NCBI GenBank assembly: GCA_002325645.1
Contig: DCSN01000251.1
Span: 1 to 5,842, forward strand
Length of the DNA stretch: 5,842 bases
Direction of reading: 5' to 3'
Source of the DNA: Pseudanabaena sp. UBA1465
GTDB lineage: Bacteria > Cyanobacteriota > Cyanobacteriia > Pseudanabaenales > Pseudanabaenaceae
Below, in pieces: positions 3,053 to 5,842 of the stretch; within the stretch, counting starts at the first letter, position 1, and each line of letters opens with the position of its first letter. The notes below the pieces were generated by a model, which searched no databases, was not told the DNA's origin, and was given only the letters and a program-made list of their open reading frames with translations. The position numbers were made by a program, and so were the translations under genes.

Positions 3053-5842
3053 CTATATCCTCTGATTATATTCCGATAGCGCCCTGATTACTTCTTTCAT
3101 CCTCACAGGTTTACTGATGAAGTCATCCATCCCCGCATCAAGGCAAGCTTGCCTTTCTTCCACTAAAGCATTACCAGTGAGCGCAACAATCCAAGGCTTA
3201 TTTTGAAGGGATAAATTTTTGCGAATTATTTTAGTTGCAGCAACTCCGTCCATTACAGGCATTTGCACATCCATAAAAATTAATTCATATTCTGATTCAG
3301 GACTAGATAGAGTGTCGATACATTCCTGTCCATTGGCGACAATATCAGCTTCATAGCCCAATTTTTCAAGCATGAGCTTAGCTATTTTTTGATTGAGAAG
3401 ATTGTCTTCAACGATTAGAATTTTAATAGGGCGATGTTCAGTCGTGATGTCTAATTTGCTGGGATATAGAGATGCTGATGTCTTCACTAATTTTTGCGAA
3501 TTATCTACTGGCAGAGCGATCGCAAAATAGAAGGTCGAGCCTTGCGGATTCTGATCGGAACTTAATACCCAATTTGGGATCGGTTTACCTGCAACATTGC
3601 CCCGACTTTCCACCCAGATTGTACCATTCATCATCTCTATCAGCCGTTTACAAATGGCTAAACCCAAGCCAGTACCACCAAACTGGCGATTGATAGAAGC
3701 ATCTGCTTGCGTAAATGGGCTAAATAATTTATGAATGCGATCGCCAGCAATACCAATACCTGTGTCAGCGATCGCAAATCTAAATTCATAGATCGTGGGC
3801 GTGACAAAACTGCCATCGATGGAGATAAAAATAGAACCTTGCTTAGTAAATTTAACGGCATTACCAATTAGATTAATGAATACTTGGCGGAGTCGAGAAC
3901 TATCACCAATGACTATATTGGGGATAGTTGAATTGATTTGATATTGAAGAGCAATATTCTTGTCAAAAGCTTGTTTACTCAAGAGATTACAAGCAGAACT
4001 GAGAACATCGATAAAATTAAATGCCTTGGCTTCTAGTTGTAATTTTCCCGATTCAATTTTTGATAAATCCAAAATATCATTAATAACTGTTAATAGGGCA
4101 TCCCCACTATCCAAAATAATTTGGACAAAGTTCCTTTGATCATTTGTTAAGGTCGTAGTGGCGAGTAACTGAGCCATGCCAAGTACTCCATTCATTGGGG
4201 TGCGGATTTCGTGGCTCATATTTGCCAGAAATTCGCTCTTTGCTTTGTTTGCAGATTCCGCTAGATCCTTAGCCAAAGCTAAGGCCTCTTCATGGATTTT
4301 GCGCTGAGTAATATCTCGACAAATACAGAACTGAGATATGGTGTCATCCCATGTGACTGAATTGGCGCTAATTTCCACATAACAGATTGAGTCATCTTTT
4401 TTTCTATATCTGGTTTCAAATTTGACTCTTTTTCCGAATTGAAACTCTTGAATCCCTCTAGTTAATTCTTCCTTAGTCCACTTTACATCAATATCATAGA
4501 TGCTTAGCTGAGTCATTTCTTGGAGGGTATAACCGAGCATTGTCGCCAAGCTCGGATTTGACTCAACAATATTACCTGCATGATCAAGGAAGAAAATGCC
4601 ATCAAAGGAAGTATGTAATAAATTTTTATTGCGGAGCAATTCATTTTTTAAAGCGGTTTCCATGTATTTGCGATCGCTAATATCACGGATAACGATCATG
4701 ATGATATCTTCCTGCACAGGAACTACTCTTACTTCTTCATAGACAATGCGGTTGTCTATGAAGAAGCTTTGTTCAAAGATCTGAATCTCTTTAGTAAAAT
4801 CCACCTGCTGAACTGCTTGAAATTGCCTGAGCGCAATATCTGCTGGCAACATTTCCATTATATGCTTGCCAATGGGATTGATATGGTCAGGAAATAGATT
4901 ATAAATAGCACTATTATTTCTTGATTCTAGATAGAAGCCTTCAGCATTAATCAAGTTAATAATGTCTGGCAATGCAGTTAAAATAGAGCGAGATTTCTGT
5001 TCACTTATTTGCAGTTCGGATGTACGTTCCTGAACCTGCATCTCTAGGGAATTATTCAAGCTTTGTAAGTTGCGATAAATTTCCGCTTGTTGGATAGCGA
5101 TCGCAAGTTGTACTGAGAGTTGCTGAAGCAATCGAATTTCATCATCTATCCAAACACGGGTTGCAGAACATTGATGGACAATTAGTAAACCCCATAGGCA
5201 ATGACTAAAAGAATTATGGTAATTATGATTGACAGAATTAGATAATAGGATTGGAACCACAATGTTCGATTTCACCTGAAATGTTTGCAACATCTGCACA
5301 TGACATTCGGCGAAGTTGGCTTGATGGATATCTGGAATAGCGAGAATTTGACCTGCTTTATAGTCCCTTGCCGAATCTTCAGAAAGATGCAGGCAGTCAC
5401 TTTCTGACACAGCATTACGGCAGGATTGCCAAGGCTCCACTAGCGCCTCTGCAATAATCCGTCGGCTCATGTCTTGGTTAAATTTATAGATGAGTGTGCG
5501 ATCAACTTTGAGAAATCGAAGAATTTCTTGAGTCATCGTCTGACAGATATCTTCTAGATTAATAAACTGGCGGATATTTAAAGATATCTGGGTAACGATC
5601 GCTTCACGTTTTTGCGATCGCTCCAATTTGGAGCGTAGTGCGATATTTTCTAGCAGACTCTGCACACTTTGACATAGTGAAAGTTCAGTAATGTCATTTT
5701 TGACTAAATAATCAAATGCTCCTAGTTTCAGCGCATTAACCGCAACCCTTTCATCCCCATTCCCCGTTAGCATAATGACTGGCAATTTGGGATCAAGCAT
5801 TCTCAGTTCCCGATCGCTAGCTTGATCGGCACTGGCTTGATC
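3053..5842 (-). CDS. Hybrid sensor histidine kinase REC-GAF-PAS-PAS-HisKA-HATPase-REC, 5' end outside the window
   Basis: At least 929 codons are open and the frame runs off the window edge. Residues here are numbered from the Met at base 5800, which is internal. Order: second half of a receiver domain (1-50; L-T-G with Thr12, Lys34 in Y-L-V-K); GAF (about 70-240); a short coiled-coil-like linker (245-268); PAS (about 268-375); PAS (about 385-498, closing with R-D-I-T-Q-R-K); HisKA with phospho-accepting His530 in S-H-E-I-R-T-P-M-N-G; HATPase_c with N-box Asn643/Asn647, D-T-G-I-G-I at 679 and G-G-T-G-L-G-L at 708; C-terminal REC with Glu798/Asp799, phospho-acceptor Asp844, Thr875 and Lys897. 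All catalytic residues are present, so it should be an active phosphorelay kinase. The GAF has Cys166-His167 and Cys136 at cyanobacteriochrome-like places. No membrane segments are seen, so it is probably cytosolic. The phospho-Asp of the first REC lies beyond the window. Confidence 0.95.
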   Translation of the reverse strand, partial: DQASADQASDRELRMLDPKLPVIMLTGNGDERVAVNALKLGAFDYLVKNDITELSLCQSVQSLLENIALRSKLERSQKREAIVTQISLNIRQFINLEDICQTMTQEILRFLKVDRTLIYKFNQDMSRRIIAEALVEPWQSCRNAVSESDCLHLSEDSARDYKAGQILAIPDIHQANFAECHVQMLQTFQVKSNIVVPILLSNSVNHNYHNSFSHCLWGLLIVHQCSATRVWIDDEIRLLQQLSVQLAIAIQQAEIYRNLQSLNNSLEMQVQERTSELQISEQKSRSILTALPDIINLINAEGFYLESRNNSAIYNLFPDHINPIGKHIMEMLPADIALRQFQAVQQVDFTKEIQIFEQSFFIDNRIVYEEVRVVPVQEDIIMIVIRDISDRKYMETALKNELLRNKNLLHTSFDGIFFLDHAGNIVESNPSLATMLGYTLQEMTQLSIYDIDVKWTKEELTRGIQEFQFGKRVKFETRYRKKDDSICYVEISANSVTWDDTISQFCICRDITQRKIHEEALALAKDLAESANKAKSEFLANMSHEIRTPMNGVLGMAQLLATTTLTNDQRNFVQIILDSGDALLTVINDILDLSKIESGKLQLEAKAFNFIDVLSSACNLLSKQAFDKNIALQYQINSTIPNIVIGDSSRLRQVFINLIGNAVKFTKQGSIFISIDGSFVTPTIYEFRFAIADTGIGIAGDRIHKLFSPFTQADASINRQFGGTGLGLAICKRLIEMMNGTIWVESRGNVAGKPIPNWVLSSDQNPQGSTFYFAIALPVDNSQKLVKTSASLYPSKLDITTEHRPIKILIVEDNLLNQKIAKLMLEKLGYEADIVANGQECIDTLSSPESEYELIFMDVQMPVMDGVAATKIIRKNLSLQNKPWIVALTGNALVEERQACLDAGMDDFISKPVRMKEVIRALSEYNQRI

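Noticed and set aside
3053..5800. Treating the Met at base 5800 as the true kinase start
   Set aside because: It falls in the middle of a receiver domain, and the frame is open to the window edge, so the gene begins outside the window.

Overview
The window looks like cyanobacterial chromosome. At least 13 perfect HIP1 octamers (GCGATCGC) are spread over its genes, the large kinase has the domain style of cyanobacterial sensors, and the base composition is moderately AT-rich. The genus cannot be fixed from sequence alone; a filamentous Pseudanabaena-like lineage is only a guess.

Layout. (1) Bases 1-376 hold the end of a toxin-antitoxin pair: the last codons of a HigB-type toxin, interrupted by a reading-frame break, and an intact HigA-type antitoxin. 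(2) Bases 377-598 contain no gene. They carry an extended -10 promoter and then a well-formed fluoride riboswitch (crcB motif) whose 3' strand can alternatively pair with the Shine-Dalgarno region of the next gene. (3) Bases 599-2284 encode a SLC9B/NHA-like cation:proton antiporter homologue fused to a universal stress protein (Usp) domain. The riboswitch makes fluoride export or fluoride tolerance its most likely role. (4) Bases 2285-2705 (421 bp) lie between convergent genes and are a patchwork: a short CATT...CAA repeat array, a decayed tnpB (IS200/IS605) remnant, a strong palindrome that makes a good intrinsic terminator for the minus strand, and a weaker hairpin. (5) On the minus strand a very large hybrid histidine kinase (3053 to beyond the window end) is followed after 22 bases by a small thioredoxin gene (2706-3029); the two are probably co-transcribed.

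How the parts work together. The riboswitch and antiporter form one unit: fluoride-bound RNA should free the ribosome binding site and switch on the transporter, whose Usp domain could add ATP-dependent control. The kinase (REC-GAF-PAS-PAS-HisKA-HATPase-REC) is a separate signalling unit. Its GAF domain carries a Cys-His and a second upstream Cys at the places where cyanobacteriochromes bind bilin, so it may be a photoreceptor. Its thioredoxin neighbour suggests, but does not prove, a redox link.

Most worth following up are the fluoride-switched antiporter-Usp fusion, with a changed ion-binding motif, and the possible bilin-binding kinase.
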